From Chrysopilus asiliformis (Eukaryota > Arthropoda > Insecta > Diptera > Rhagionidae): DNA of 64,000 bases. Positions 1 through 11,569 of this stretch are shown piece by piece. Both the position numbers and the translations under genes were made by a program. How positions within the stretch are numbered: the stretch's first letter is position 1; each line of letters begins with the position of its first letter. The stretch is taken from the NCBI GenBank assembly GCA_964034945.1, contig OZ035961.1:4632001-4696000 (forward strand), in the 5' to 3' direction. The notes beneath the pieces are model-generated. The model searched no databases. It worked only from the letters and a program-made list of their open reading frames with translations, and was not told the origin of the DNA.

Positions 1-425
1 CCCGGAAAAATTTGCAATATAGGGTTTTTGGGGTCACTGATCACGAATCCGATATTAGATTTTCAAAATTCGAAACGGAAGGTCCTGTAAGGATAATGAA
101 AATATCCTTTTTCCCATTTTTCTCCGGAAAAATTGGCACTACGGGGTTTTTGGGGTCGCTGATCACGAATCCGGTATTAGATTTTCAAAATTCGAAACGA
201 AAGGTCCTGTAAGGATAAATATCCTTTTTCCCATTTTTCCCCGGAAAAATTTGCATTTTAGGGTTTTTGGGGTCGCTGATCACGAATCCGGTATTAGATT
301 TTCAAAATTCGAAACGGAAGATCCTGTAAGGATAATGAAAATATCCTTTTTCCCATTTTCCCCGGAAAAATTTGCATTTTAGGGTTTTTGGGGTCGCTGA
401 TCACGAATCCGGTATTAGATTTTCA
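1..425 (+). repeat. Tandem array, about 120-base unit, Helitron-derived
   Basis: Four head-to-tail units start at the word CCGGAAAAAT near 2, 124, 241 and 362, giving spacings of about 117 to 122 bases. The array enters from the left edge and stops near 425, where the last unit is cut inside GTATTAGATTTTC. Each unit carries GGGTTTTTGGGGTC, TGATCACGAATCC and GGAAGGTCCTGTAAGGAT. The same words, diverged, occur in one copy inside the Helitron at 51664-52078, so this is probably the internal repeat of that family rather than an unrelated satellite. The ORF read through it at 12-212 is an artefact of the repeat. Confidence 0.85.
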
Positions 426-859
426 ATAAAAATATAATATTACTTTTGAACCTGGTACCAATATTATAATAAATAAACGCTATAACTATCCCACCCCTGA
501 TACCGCATTCGTCTCATTCTCTCGCTGTTTAGTTTTCCTAAGGTTTCACTTCTACCGCGTGTGCACTGCACACACATGTTTTTTCATTTGCAAAGAATAT
601 TAAATATTGCGTGTAACAAATTCTTTAAGATGTTTCTAGTTGTTGTGATTATGGAATTTTATTATTCAATGGATATCACATTTTTGTTCATACCAAACTT
701 TTAATGAAAATTGTGGAAAAAATTATGCAGAGCACGAGAGGTATATTACCCCTAGAATGCATAATGTCACTGGTGATATATTTATGTTTTTTCGTCATCA
801 TATTTACCCCGTTCAATTTTTAGCAAAATTTTCAATAAGAAATCCTACATTGACACTAT
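426..859. other. AT-rich spacer, no gene seen
   Basis: Unique-looking AT-rich sequence between the tandem array and the hairpin MITE. No ORF, RNA gene or clear repeat was seen. Confidence 0.5.
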
Positions 860-995
860 GGGCCAGATACTCGATACACCGTTAAGCAAGCAAGCAATGA
901 TTTTTTGCTGAACAGCAAAAAATTGCATATAAAAAATGGATGGAGTATGCCAAATCATTGCTTGCCTGCTTGCCAGGGTATCGAGTATCTGGCCC
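860..995. repeat. Hairpin MITE, GGGCCAGATACTCGATAC ends
   Basis: The left arm begins GGGCCAGATACTCGATAC and the right end is its reverse complement. The match continues with some mismatches for about 45 bases on each side, including GCAAGCAAGCAATGATTT. The 136-base element is flanked by TAT on both sides (857-859 and 996-998), a possible 3-base target duplication. There is no coding capacity. The superfamily cannot be assigned from the ends alone. Confidence 0.75.
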
Positions 996-999
996 TATA

Positions 1000-1457
1000 T
1001 CATACTAATATATAAAAATGAGTTGGTGTCTGTCTGTCTGTCTGTCTGTTTGTTCCTCTTTCACGCAAAAACGGCTGAACCGATTGACTTGAAATTTGGC
1101 TATGAGTGTCTGTGGTAGTTCTGGTTCCAACATAGGCATACGGAAAAGTAACGCGAGGGGTGGGGGGAGTAAGGGGAGGGCGTAAAATAATTTCGAAACT
1201 TAGTTACGCTATGTTACTCTTTCGCGGGGAAACTACTGAACCAATTGGCCTGAAATTAGACCCATTCAAAAATAGCCCGAGAGGTGGGGGGAGTAAGGGA
1301 AGGAGGTAAAGTGATTTCGAAACTTAGCTCTTCCTCTATGTTACCCTTTCGCGTAGAAACTACCGAGCCGATTGGCCTGAAGTTTAGCTCCAACATAGAC
1401 CATAAAACAAAAAATTTTGAAAAAACTTAACCCGGCAACGACGGGTATGCAGGCTAG
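1000..1457 (+). mobile_element. Nonautonomous Helitron, complete
   Basis: All hallmarks of a Helitron are visible. The 5' end is TCATACTAATATATAAA, the 3' end is a CCCG/CGGG stem-loop followed after about ten bases by CTAG, and insertion lies between A (999) and T (1458) with no target duplication. The interior holds a (TCTG)n stretch near 1029-1050, polypurine blocks around GAGGGGTGGGGGGAGTAAGG, and two diverged repeats of a phrase containing CGAAACTTAG. It encodes no Rep/helicase, so it must have been mobilised by another element. A shorter relative lies in the opposite orientation at 52079-52400. Confidence 0.92.
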
Positions 1458-4400
1458 TACACAATAAAAAAGAGAGTCCCAATGAAAAAATTTGCTAACT
1501 TTTATATTATTGCAAAAATTATGAAAAAAAAATTCTAAATCGGCCAAATGGCAGCCATGTTAAAAAAACAAAAGTTTTGAATTTTGCGATTTTCACTAAT
1601 AAAAACTAGTAAATAGTTATAACTTTTGACGGTGTCACCTAGAAAAATAAACAAATAACAGAAATAGCCTCTGTTTCTTATATTTAATCTACGCATTTTC
1701 TTGTTATGGCATAGTTTAGCATTGAATCTCAAAATCCCTTAATATCTTCTACGTTTCAGACTTTTTTTTAACATTTTTTTCGAATTTAGAAGGTGGTTTT
1801 TCCTCAGAAAACAAAAGCCAAATATAAAAATTCATGCATTAAACAGTTAAAGTTTGTTGGAGTACTTATAAGGACTGGGCACAAAATGTGTCACGCTAAT
1901 TTTATAGCCTTTTCGATACATCATCTCCTAGGTTTAGTCGTTGGCCACTAAGATACGCTATCAACTACGCTTTTTATTAGAAATGAATATAATAATAGCA
2001 CTTCACATGGATTCAAAAAAAATCCTATGGAAAAAAGACAAAAATTACTCCAAATCTATGACACGGGTGAACACAAAAGGGTCTTAGTGTCACTTTAAAG
2101 ACGAATGGAGAGAATATCTAAAAAAAGATTTTCCACTTGCCTTGTTAACACGGAAAACCGATTAAATGATGTCATCAGTGACACAGGGTATAGCTTCTCA
2201 ATTTTAATGGTTCCGAAGTCTTAGATGTGTCACTTTAAATTTACTGTGAGTGAAGGGATCCCATAAATGCCGCATTTTTTTGCGCTTTTCCTGTTTTAAA
2301 CGGGAAAAAATGCTACCATCTAAGCCGCGGGATACACGGGAAGATGAAGGAATAGGCAAGTGATTGGCAAAAAGCTACAAAATCAATTTCATTTGTGACA
2401 AATTAAATTCAAAGCGCTGTAACAGTGAGGTTACCACAAGGATACAGAAGTCCTTGCACAGACAATGTTTAATGGATGAATCCCATTGCGCGGGAAAGGC
2501 GGGAAGGGATGTTTCACGCAACCAAATTCGATGTCGATGTCACAGTCGATCTACGAAAAGTGGGAGCGAAGTGTGGCGTTTGTAGAGATGGTGGTGTTGG
2601 TTGGTTACCCGGTGGAAAACACCCATCGGGAGCCTATAACGGGATTCCCAGTCAAGGCACGTCCTGTCTCGGAACTTTGACATTCGGTTTGACTGTGAAG
2701 CTATCGCTTCTCTAGTTCTCATCGCTTTGGGGGTTGCTTTGTGGTGATATCGCGTAGTCAGATGTTGATTTTCAGCTATTGGGATTGGCCAATTCTCCCT
2801 CAATTCTTTTTCACTCTTGACTAAATTAACCAACGAGTGTTTTTACTTTATGAAAGTTCTATAAAATCATTCTTAGGTTGTGCTTACACTGAGTAGAGGT
2901 AAATTTTGGCACTTGATAGTTAGTTCTGATTTAAATTGGTCAAAAAAAAAGTATTCAGTGGATGCAATTGTAAAGAATAGAATTTTTTCTTTTAAAGATT
3001 TTAAAGATATTTTACGTAAATTTAAGAATTTTGAGATAATGGTGGTATTTTAATTGATTTACAATAGAATCTTGAATATGGTATAATAGATTTTTTTACA
3101 ATAGAATTCACGTTCCACGAAAAATTGAAAATTTAATAGTTTTTCTTTATTTGCTTTTCATCCATCATTCAAAAAAAAGGCAAAACAACTTAAGGCGATT
3201 TTCAGACGAAGCCAAATGATCTATATTTGCATGATTTTATCCAGCAATGGATTCTGTTAGCCGCCGTGAAAACAAAATTCATGACGTCGGCTGAATGGAA
3301 ATTTTCAAAAAAAATATTGTTTTTCGCATTTTTTCGCTGAATTAGATTTTGAATTTTAGACTTCTCACGGAAAATTTTCATCATTTCGGTTTTCTTAGGC
3401 GTCAGTTAAATCTGATACTTTATTTCACGAATTTTATTCACGTTTCACAACCGACACAAAATTTTGAAATTCATTCCTGAAAGACGCTGGAACTGGAATT
3501 TTTTAATACAAAATAGAATTTTTTCATACAAAAAAAAACTCCTTGTTTCGTGGACCCCCAAATTTTAAAATTTCGCTCTGCAATCTTTTGAAGCTCCCAT
3601 GGGGTTTATTTTACTCTGCCTACCTCTATTTTACACTCGAAATATTGAGTAAAACCACACAAAAACAGAGAGACTGTTTTAGTATTTTTGCAAAATTTCT
3701 TTCAAAGATACTTTGAATAGGTTTCACTGTATTCGTATTTAACATCATGTAAATCCACCCTTAATCCGAGTCAATAGAAATCCTCGTAAAAATTCCAACA
3801 ACGTAGATAACCTTTGATAACCTAACGTTAAATAACTAAACCCACGATTTTCCTCCAACTTCGAATGCCTTTCCACAACTGTGTCCAAAGCTTCACCACT
3901 AGAAAAACGTTTTTTTTATGTTTTATGCATGGCGGCTTTGCTTGCGTTTTTTAGTCAGGTAAATCGAAAGTAATTGGATCCTTTTTTTTCGTATCTTGTT
4001 AATTTGCTTTACTTTTGCATGAAATTCCATAAAAGCTGAAAAACCCCCGTTTGAGGGAAATGACTTTCCCCAAACACTTCCGAGGGTAAAATTGAAACTG
4101 TCTGACATTTTCTCGAATCCGCTATGGAAAAAGGAAATTCTCCATTTACCGTATGAGTCGGCAATTTAGTAGCAGGAATGTGTCGAGTGAAGTTTTACAA
4201 TTTAACGACTATAGAAGTGGTGAATCCCTCCAAAATGGGCAGCATTTCGGAATAGAAATTCTGATAGTCTTGACGAAACATTGTTGGTATGAAAGTTTAG
4301 CATCGTGAATACCTTTTCGGTTACTTTGAACAAATTTCCAAGCAAAGTCAATCAGGGTTACAGTCCCTTTAGTGTCGATGACAGAATATTATTAAGAGAA

Positions 4401-5640
4401 CCCAAAACTTGTCTTCACTATGAATGCTATGAAATTTTAACCAAGTGATGGTCTTTCCTCACTCAAAATGACTGAGCTTTTCCTGTCCTTTTGATGAGGA
4501 TTTTATTATCGAGTCGAGTCTCTTAAGAATCGTAAACTTTCACTTATTCATCAAGTGACATTAATGTCACTCTGGGAAAGTTTTCTTCATTATCTCAAAA
4601 GGCATTTGCAAAGTCTAAATCAAAATTTAAATAACGTGGGTCTCATTAAATCGCTTTTCAGTTTTCCACGATTATCGTAATATGAGCTGGAATCGTAATC
4701 AAGTTTTTAACCCCCCAGCGTGAACATAATACGTGCCTTTAGTAAAGTAGACACTTTAGAAGGTGTAAGGGGGTTTTTAGGCGGGGTTGAGGTTTCGGAT
4801 GCTGAGTATCCAATAAATCGCCAGAGATCCAAGATATAATTTCACTCTTTAAACCACGCTTTATGTTGTCGACTTGGATATTTGCCCTGGAATGGTATAC
4901 AAAAAGTTTTCCGATGGGTAAGATGCGTATGATCTCGGTTTTATTCATTGCTGTATCGTCCATGTTCGGTATTCGATAGCAAGATGAACCCTTCTTCCCC
5001 ATCGCCCCTCCCAAAAGTCATACCACTTTCAAGCTGGAGTGCAAAACTTCGGCAACAAAAGCGACAATGCTTATAGGCATTAAGATTAATTGTGAGAAGG
5101 TCGGATTCGTTTAGCTAAGATCTTGTCGGTGGCGGTGGCCGAAAGGCAGATGTAAAAGTGGTAAATTTATTATAACCACGTTCAAGTACCTCATCAACGC
5201 TTCAGGTGAGGAAAATCCAGACAATGGATGGTTTGCTGTTGGTTCAACATCATCGTTTTCACTTTCAGTTTCGAATTAACGGAGCGCAACAAAGCAAACC
5301 GTCTGGAGATTATGCGAATTTCCCACAGAATATAATCAGTTTTCGAGGTTGAATGGAGAGATATCTCAAATTTATTCCCCACCGCCGCCGCGCCATCGCC
5401 TATAAAATTCATTTTCATTTGTTAGTTTTTTTTTGTTTGTTTACGAATGAACCTGGACTGCCTTTGCAGTACCTGAGGAAAAGTCAAAGTACTTTTTCTG
5501 CCTATCAAGTATGCATATTGAAACTGAGTCTTGATTGTAAAGTGCCAACGATAATGAGAAGTAAAAGTGCTGTAATTAATTAAAAATGTTGGTAATTGTT
5601 CAGGTGGTATGACTTTCACTAACAAGAATAACATTGTTAC
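1458..5640. other. Gene-poor spacer with a GC-richer patch
   Basis: Mostly AT-rich sequence without convincing genes. Around 1868-1905 and 2080-2235 are short copies of a repeat containing GTGTCACGCTAATTTT and GTGTCACTTTAAA, resembling the outer element at 43691-45404. The patch at about 2340-2830 has clearly more G+C than its flanks and is open in several frames on both strands (2364-2585 and 2476-2715 plus, 2540-2833 minus). It could be a decayed coding or transposon fragment, but I recognise no domain. The remainder, including the short ORFs at 4739-5014 and 5194-5634, shows nothing I can name. Confidence 0.45.
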
Positions 5641-6987
5641 AAGATTTATTTTATGATAAGCATATAACCATAATATACACCATCCATCTTAACACCCTCC
5701 ATCACTATCAATTTTACCCCTCATCTGTATGTGCGTATATATGAATCACATCTCTGATCCCTTGCTTCGTTACGATGTCATCCTTGCGACTTTCATAACA
5801 AAGAAATTCATATACGCGAAGCGAAACAACTGAAGACGACAACGCCTTTCGGGCTTGTAAGTCTGAAGAAACAATTTTTTAATACTGGATGAGGCAACTG
5901 ACTAATTTTTGGTTAAATCGTTGACTTAACTGACTTTTAATTACTTATTTTTGGAGATTCTCAACAATAGCGAAATAAATTACGTTGTCGGCTTTAAATT
6001 TATTCGTGTAGTAATTGCAAATTAAATATGTTCAATTATGATAATCAAAAGGCATTTAACTCCCCTTCCCATCGAGCCGAGATTAATTTTTTAAGGTGAA
6101 AGTAAATATAAGGAAAACATAACAGCAGATTGAATTCCCTTTGAACATTTATAAATATACTTTCTTTTAATTTCTTAAAGGCTTATTTTAATTTTAATTT
6201 AAGGTTTAAAGATCCATTGGATTAGGACTTTCTCAAATGGATTTGTTTTCTTAGAAAAAAAAATCTCATTGCCCATCAAATTTTCACCTTTTAACGCAAT
6301 AAAAAGTAATTAATTAAAAAAACTAATCCGAAAAAGTCTGAAAATCCTTTTTTATTACCGTATTTTATCTGAAATTTTTCCAAAGCGTCGGATGACGCCA
6401 AATTAAATCACATTCGACGGGCTAGATTAGTGGGTTTCGAGACAACATAGAAACTTGCATTGGGCGGTCGCCTTGGATAAAAGAGACGAAATTCCCGGAA
6501 AGCTTTACTGAAGCATAATTAATATGAATTAATTATCCTTGACGAACAATGCAGCCGTGGGTGTATGTAGTTTTTGTTCCATCGACTAAGAAATCCTTGA
6601 GTTAAAGTTTTTCGGGAATTTTCAGAGCGCACTTAAAGAGTTTTAAAAAGTTGCAGAACTTTGCTTAAAACTTTTGATCAAGTATAGCAAGCAAAAAAAA
6701 TTTAAAAAAAGGCTAAAGTTCAGTTTAGCGCCAATGACTCTGTATATTTCTCGTGTATATGGAGGGTTAGAGAGAAGTATCCTCTGTCCGAAATGGGTAT
6801 TTTTAGAACCCCTCAGAGCCCCACAAAGTCTGTATGAAACTTTTTTCTGGAGGGGGTGGGGGGATGTGGTACCTCAAATGAAAGGTAATAAAGAGTAGAT
6901 TCTAAAAATATTTAACATGATAGGGTTTCCCCCCACCCTTCAATGTATACACCACCGAAAAAATTGGAATTATTTAGGGGTGGTATT
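5641..6987. other. AT-rich spacer, repeat-like 3' part
   Basis: No gene is seen. The stretch 6730-6950 has G-rich blocks (GGAGGGGGTGGGGGGATG) and the phrasing of an old interspersed repeat, but I found no second copy or ends in this window. Confidence 0.4.
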
Positions 6988-8971
6988 CAGGGCCGTATCG
7001 AAGGTTCTGGATTGGGGGGGGAGACGTCTCAATTTTCCCAACTCGAACATCTAATTTTTCCCAACTGGGATGTACATAATAAAAATTCCTTTTCCTTGCC
7101 CAGAATCTCTGACAAGAAACAACTGATATAATGAAATATCAGTTGTGGTCAACACAAAACTTACTTCTACAAAATCTACGATCCTGCGCAATTTACGCTA
7201 GAGCCCTGTCGCGTTGTCAACCTAAGACGACATCCCAATAAATTCTTGGTTTATTCAAAAATATCAAAAACGTACAAAATTTGAGATAGCTTGAGAACTG
7301 TAAAAGATATCAATTTACGGTAAATGGTAAAAAGGTAGAAAATTTTAACATCTCCAAGTTTTCCTTAAATTAATTTGTCGAAAAATCGTTAGTTTGCCAG
7401 TAATTTGCAAAAACATATTTTTTTATATTTTAATCTAAATATCTCAATAACGGTAAGAAACAAAATTGTGCAGAATGTCATTCTCATTATTTCACTTCAT
7501 ACATTCAGTCAGCAAAACCCCATTAGTTTTCAAGATAATCGCAAAAACTGTTTTTTTTTGGACATAACGGTTTATCTCGATAACAGGTTGAGATATCGAG
7601 TTATATCTAAAGACAAAAGTGTGGGAAATTTTATTTTCGTCGTACTTAAGGCCACTAAAAAACGCGTAGTTTGGGAGTAAATCGAGAAAAACGAAATTGC
7701 GATTTTTGAAAAACCGCCATTTTGGATACTTCCGGTTAACGGATTTCCACCAAAAGTTGATAGGATCGTCCCATTTCAGGACCCAACATGCCTATAAAAT
7801 TTCATGGCTCTAGCTTTATTAGTTTTTGAGAAATCTTGTACACAAACTGACAGACAAACTGACAGACAGACTGACAGACAGAACGACATTTTTTTAATAT
7901 GACTCCAATCGACTCAGGAGTGATCGGGAAATTTTTTTTAGGCAAAATTAAGAGGTCGAAATTTTTCATGAATACAATACTTTATTGCACTCCGTAGAAG
8001 AAAGTAATTTTTTTTTATTTTTCACAATTAAATAAAGGGTAAACACTAATAATCTTATGCGACTTGTGACCACAAGAAGTACATTTGACTTTATATCGCT
8101 TATTTTTGGCACTTTCTTTTGTATTCAGATTTTATCCGAATCCAGTGTTGACATAAACTTATAAGAAATTAAATACATATTACTTGAAACAGTTTTTACC
8201 TATTCATTTGTTTAAAAAATCCGAACACCGATGGTACAACAATTACACTATATTTTCAAAACTCACTGTTTCAGCACGAATACACTAGATCGCTCGATTT
8301 GCTGTCTCAAATGGTCCCATTTCAATACAGTTCAATGAATCAAAACGAGTTAAGTAAGAGCGAGATAACCCTATGACTATAAATATAGTCCTTTCGTTTA
8401 AACCGTGAGCTGTCAAAGGAAAATAGACTTTCGGAATGGTGTTGGCGCATAAAGTTAGTCTCAAACTTGTGAAATTTGAATTTCGCGGCGGACGAAATTT
8501 GAATTTCGCGATATTATACAGTTCAGTGGATGCGTTTAAGTATGATAAAGAGGGAAATACTTTTGGGACAATTTTTCAGCAGAGCTTTGTGTCACCATAC
8601 TATGTTATATAGTTCTGTGCCATAAACTGATGAGAACATTATACTCCCCCCATGGTCGAGTGTCTACTCTACTCTTTCAAAGCCTTTTATTCATTCTCTC
8701 CCAACTCGCTGTGACGCTGTCGCCAAAGCAGAATGGCATGTGGAAACACAAACAAGTCATAAAACACGCCTTTGTTCACTAATAGAAAATTTGAGGTAGA
8801 AAAAGACAAGTTGGGATTTTGGAAAATCGACAAAAGAGATTTCCCAACTTGGGAAATCTCACATCTTCAAGAAGTGAGATTTCTCAACTCCTAAGGGTCA
8901 AATTCCCAACTGAAGACTTATTGGGGGGGGAGCCTCCCCCCCCATCCCCCCCCCCAGTCGGTACGGCCCTG
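6988..8971. mobile_element. DNA transposon relic, CAGGGCCGTA ends
   Basis: The left end CAGGGCCGTATCGA is matched by the reverse complement of the right end, CAGGGCCGTACCGA. The element is directly flanked by GTATT at 6983-6987 and 8972-8976, a likely 5-base target duplication. Poly-G and poly-C tracts follow just inside both ends (about 7014-7021, and 8926-8955 in two blocks). The subterminal parts repeat the word CCCAACT in both orientations. No transposase frame is present over the 1984 bases. The first eight bases match those of the hAT relic at 58992, but hAT elements make 8-base duplications, so the superfamily is left open. Confidence 0.72.
7400..8010 (+). repeat. GACA-containing interspersed repeat
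   Basis: This lies inside the 6988-8971 element. It is a moderately AT-rich repeat with CCGCCATTTTGGATACTTCCGG and CCTATAAAATTTCATGGCTC, followed by a (TGACAGAC)n stretch at 7847-7888, then CGACTCAGGAGTGATCGGG. The layout resembles the repeat at 14740-15060, where a GACAGACAGACAG run is likewise followed by a short conserved tail. The open frame at 7405-7680 is a by-product. Confidence 0.5.
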
Positions 8972-9084
8972 GTATTTCCCTGGTGGTAAATACCACTGGT
9001 ATTTCGTCCAAATAATATGAAATGTTTGTGCAAAAATTTTTTTTTTGAGGTTGGTAAACATAATACATATATAAAAAGGATAAT

Positions 9085-9190
9085 CACGTTTTCCTTTCAG
9101 GACCTTCCATTATCCTTACAGACATCTTAATATCAGAATCGGATTCAGCGACCCCAAAAATCCTGAGAAGAGATTTTTTCCGGAAAATTT
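9085..9190 (-). repeat. Single diverged unit of the 120-base Helitron repeat
   Basis: Read on the minus strand it contains TTTTTGGGGTCGCTGAATCC and GGTCCTG, matching the units at 1-425 with many differences. The TTCCGGAAAA word sits in the same relative position. No Helitron ends were found next to it, so it is an orphan fragment. Confidence 0.6.
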
Positions 9191-10725
9191 TCTGGCTGGC
9201 CATGAAAAATATCGCAATTTATGTCTAATTGAAACCTAAAATTACAGTGCATGCTCTTTATTCGATTTTTTTCCCAGAATAATATCTCAAATGTTATTGT
9301 TGACAAATTAAACCTCTATTATGTTATTGTGAGTAAGTATTTCAAATATCTATAGAGAAAATTAATTCTAAAGAACTGTCCGGGGTAAAAAAAAGAATGA
9401 TTCAAACTAATTCTGAATAATTTTGATTGAAATTGAATGCAATCTATTTGTCTTTTTTTGTTATCCAAAGTATACGAAATACAAAAAACCACTTCAGGTA
9501 CGCACAAGTAATTAAAAAAAAATTATTCAACTTTGGCTCTTTGAAAGATGACTAATTGCGGCAAATTTAATATCGTTGGCCATGATCAGAATTTTTTTAA
9601 AGGCATGCAGAAAAAGTGTAATTTCTCGGTTGGTTGAGTCCAACAAATTTTCATGCATTCAACCATGTGTTGATTCCACACCGATTTATGTTGGTTTATT
9701 CTTAAATTTACAATATTTCTGGTTTATAGGGCCATGGCGGATACAAAACAATTGCTCAGCACACCTATCTGGTCTCTTGTCGATGCAAATGATTTGCATG
9801 CATCGCTGGGCACGTGTCACACACCCGTTTGCATATTAAATAATTTCCATGCACCAACGACATTTCAATTTTTCGATTTAAAATGGCAGAAATCGAAAAA
9901 CTTTTAGATAAGATTATTAAGTAATTTTATAGATAATCTGTAGCAGTTTTTTAGTCATACCAAATAGGAATTAATTTACAATAATCAGTAAATTATTTAT
10001 TTATTTTGGGATTCGAACCTTGCCGGTAATTATTATACCGCAAAACAAATGATTTTTTTTTAAATGACAAGTAATAGTTTTTTCCTGTTAAATGATGTAA
10101 TTTAGAGAAATCTACGAAAGTAGCACACAAATCAAATAAAAATTAAATCACAATTTTTTGTTACGTAAAAGAATACGTAAAATTGCCACGAGATCAAAGG
10201 TTGCTTACAGGTAAAGTACTTTTATTACGGATTCGGAAGAGAGCAATAAAATTTGAGTATCTCTTCAAAAAGTCATAAAATAATGTAAGATACAAAATCT
10301 TTACCAGCAGGGAAGAAAGTTTTGGAACTGTTTTGTGTTTTTTCTTTTCTTTCTAAGATATCGATTGAATGAATTACATTAAAACCTCGATATGTATAGC
10401 AGTATACATAGAAAAAACAGTAAATCTAACCTTTTTATAACCAATCGTGACTACTACTAAAAAAGTTAATTTAAATTACAAAAATAGTCAAAATCGGATA
10501 TTTTTATAATAAATTTAACTACTTAGGAGTAAGACTTACTATTTTGTGGTTAAATTGACAATTTTTTGTAATTTTCGATATTATATAAAACCAAAAACTC
10601 TGAACATAACAAGTCACACAAGCGTCGAAGAATCTGAATTTCCATGATTCAAATTGTACCAGAAGATCAAGGGCTATGCCGTAGTAACTGAAATAAATAG
10701 TCTCACCGTAGTAACTGAAATAAAT
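9191..10725. other. AT-rich spacer with a short tandem duplication
   Basis: No gene is seen. A 22-base word containing CGTAGTAACTGAAATAAATA occurs twice in direct orientation at 10679-10700 and 10706-10727, five bases apart. A tRNA B-box-like word on the minus strand near 10013-10023 has no matching A box or cloverleaf. The ORFs at 9319-9507 and 9576-9839 have no recognisable features. Confidence 0.5.
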
Positions 10726-10935
10726 AGGGCTACCTTACATCCCGGAATGGCCGGACAGTCCCGGATTTAGCCATGTTGTCCCGGCGAAACTTAAAAATTG
10801 GATCGGACTTCCAAAATTTTCACAATTCATTTCGAAGCATTAAAAATTTCCTCACACTACTACGTCGCGCCCCTCTCTTCTATCGGTAATCTGACAAAAC
10901 TATATGAATAGACCCAAATAAAATATGGTCACCCT
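10726..10935. mobile_element. MITE with AGGGYKACCWTA ends and CCCGG-rich core
   Basis: The left end AGGGCTACCTTA is mirrored by the right end TATGGTCACCCT, giving short imperfect inverted repeats. The left part has CATCCCGGAATGGCC and GTTGTCCCGGCGAAAC, words also found in reverse orientation at 13070-13262 and in the interrupted copy at 37385-38665. There is no clear target duplication. Such AGGGTGACC/CCCGG ends are seen in hAT-like nonautonomous families; the assignment is tentative. Confidence 0.6.
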
Positions 10936-10940
10936 AAAAA

Positions 10941-11569
10941 TCCTATAATATAATACGAGGAACGTCTGTCTGTCTGTCTGCACAAACGATCTCGAAAATC
11001 CGCCTAACGATTTTCACGAAACTTGGGGGTTAGGGATTTTCGGGGACAAGAAATCGATCTAGATAGGTCTCACCCCTGAGAAAATTCCCCTTCGAATTCC
11101 CCGCCTGTTATCTTCGAATTGGGTGGTCCGATTTTAATGAAACTTTACAGTATTACTGAGGGGGCTGAGGGCTTTCGATTTTTTCACTACAAACCTGACT
11201 TTTCCCTCCCCTCGATACCCCTCGCCTGGTATCTTCGAATTGGGTGGTCCGATCTTCATGAAACTTTACAGTATTACTAAGGAGGCTTTCGATTTTTCCA
11301 CTACAAACCTGACTTTTCCCTCCCCTCGATAATCCTCACCTGGTGTCTCAAAACAACGTTTCAAAAATCGGTGACAGCGATTACTCAATAACCACTCAAC
11401 CGATTTCTATGAAATTTTGTTATCGCACGTTAGTTTTAGTTCTAGCTTTCTAGGTCGGGAATTTAAAAACTCTGGAAATGCTCTGTAAAGATAATGTGAA
11501 CTTAGTCTTTCCCCAAAAATCAGCAAAAGTAGAATTTTGAGGTCGCCGAGCATGGCTCGGTCTTCCTGG
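10941..11569 (+). mobile_element. Nonautonomous Helitron, CTGG end
   Basis: The element begins TCCTATAATATAATACG after an A (10940). It ends with the stem-loop CCGAG-CATGG-CTCGG (11546-11560), then five bases, then CTGG, and is followed by T (11570). This is the CTRR-type Helitron terminus with A/T insertion. A TCTG run follows the 5' end (10965-10980). The interior has two diverged direct copies of a unit with ATCTTCGAATTGGGTGGTCC (about 11110-11220 and 11230-11330). It has no coding capacity. It starts five bases after the MITE at 10726-10935. Confidence 0.9.

Noticed and set aside
1..425. CRISPR-like array because of regular repeats
   Set aside because: Units are adjacent 120-base tandem copies without unique spacers, and the sequence is eukaryotic.
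10005..10040. tRNA B-box-like word (GGTTCGAATCC on the minus strand)
   Set aside because: No A box, acceptor stem or cloverleaf could be built around it; possibly an old SINE or chance.
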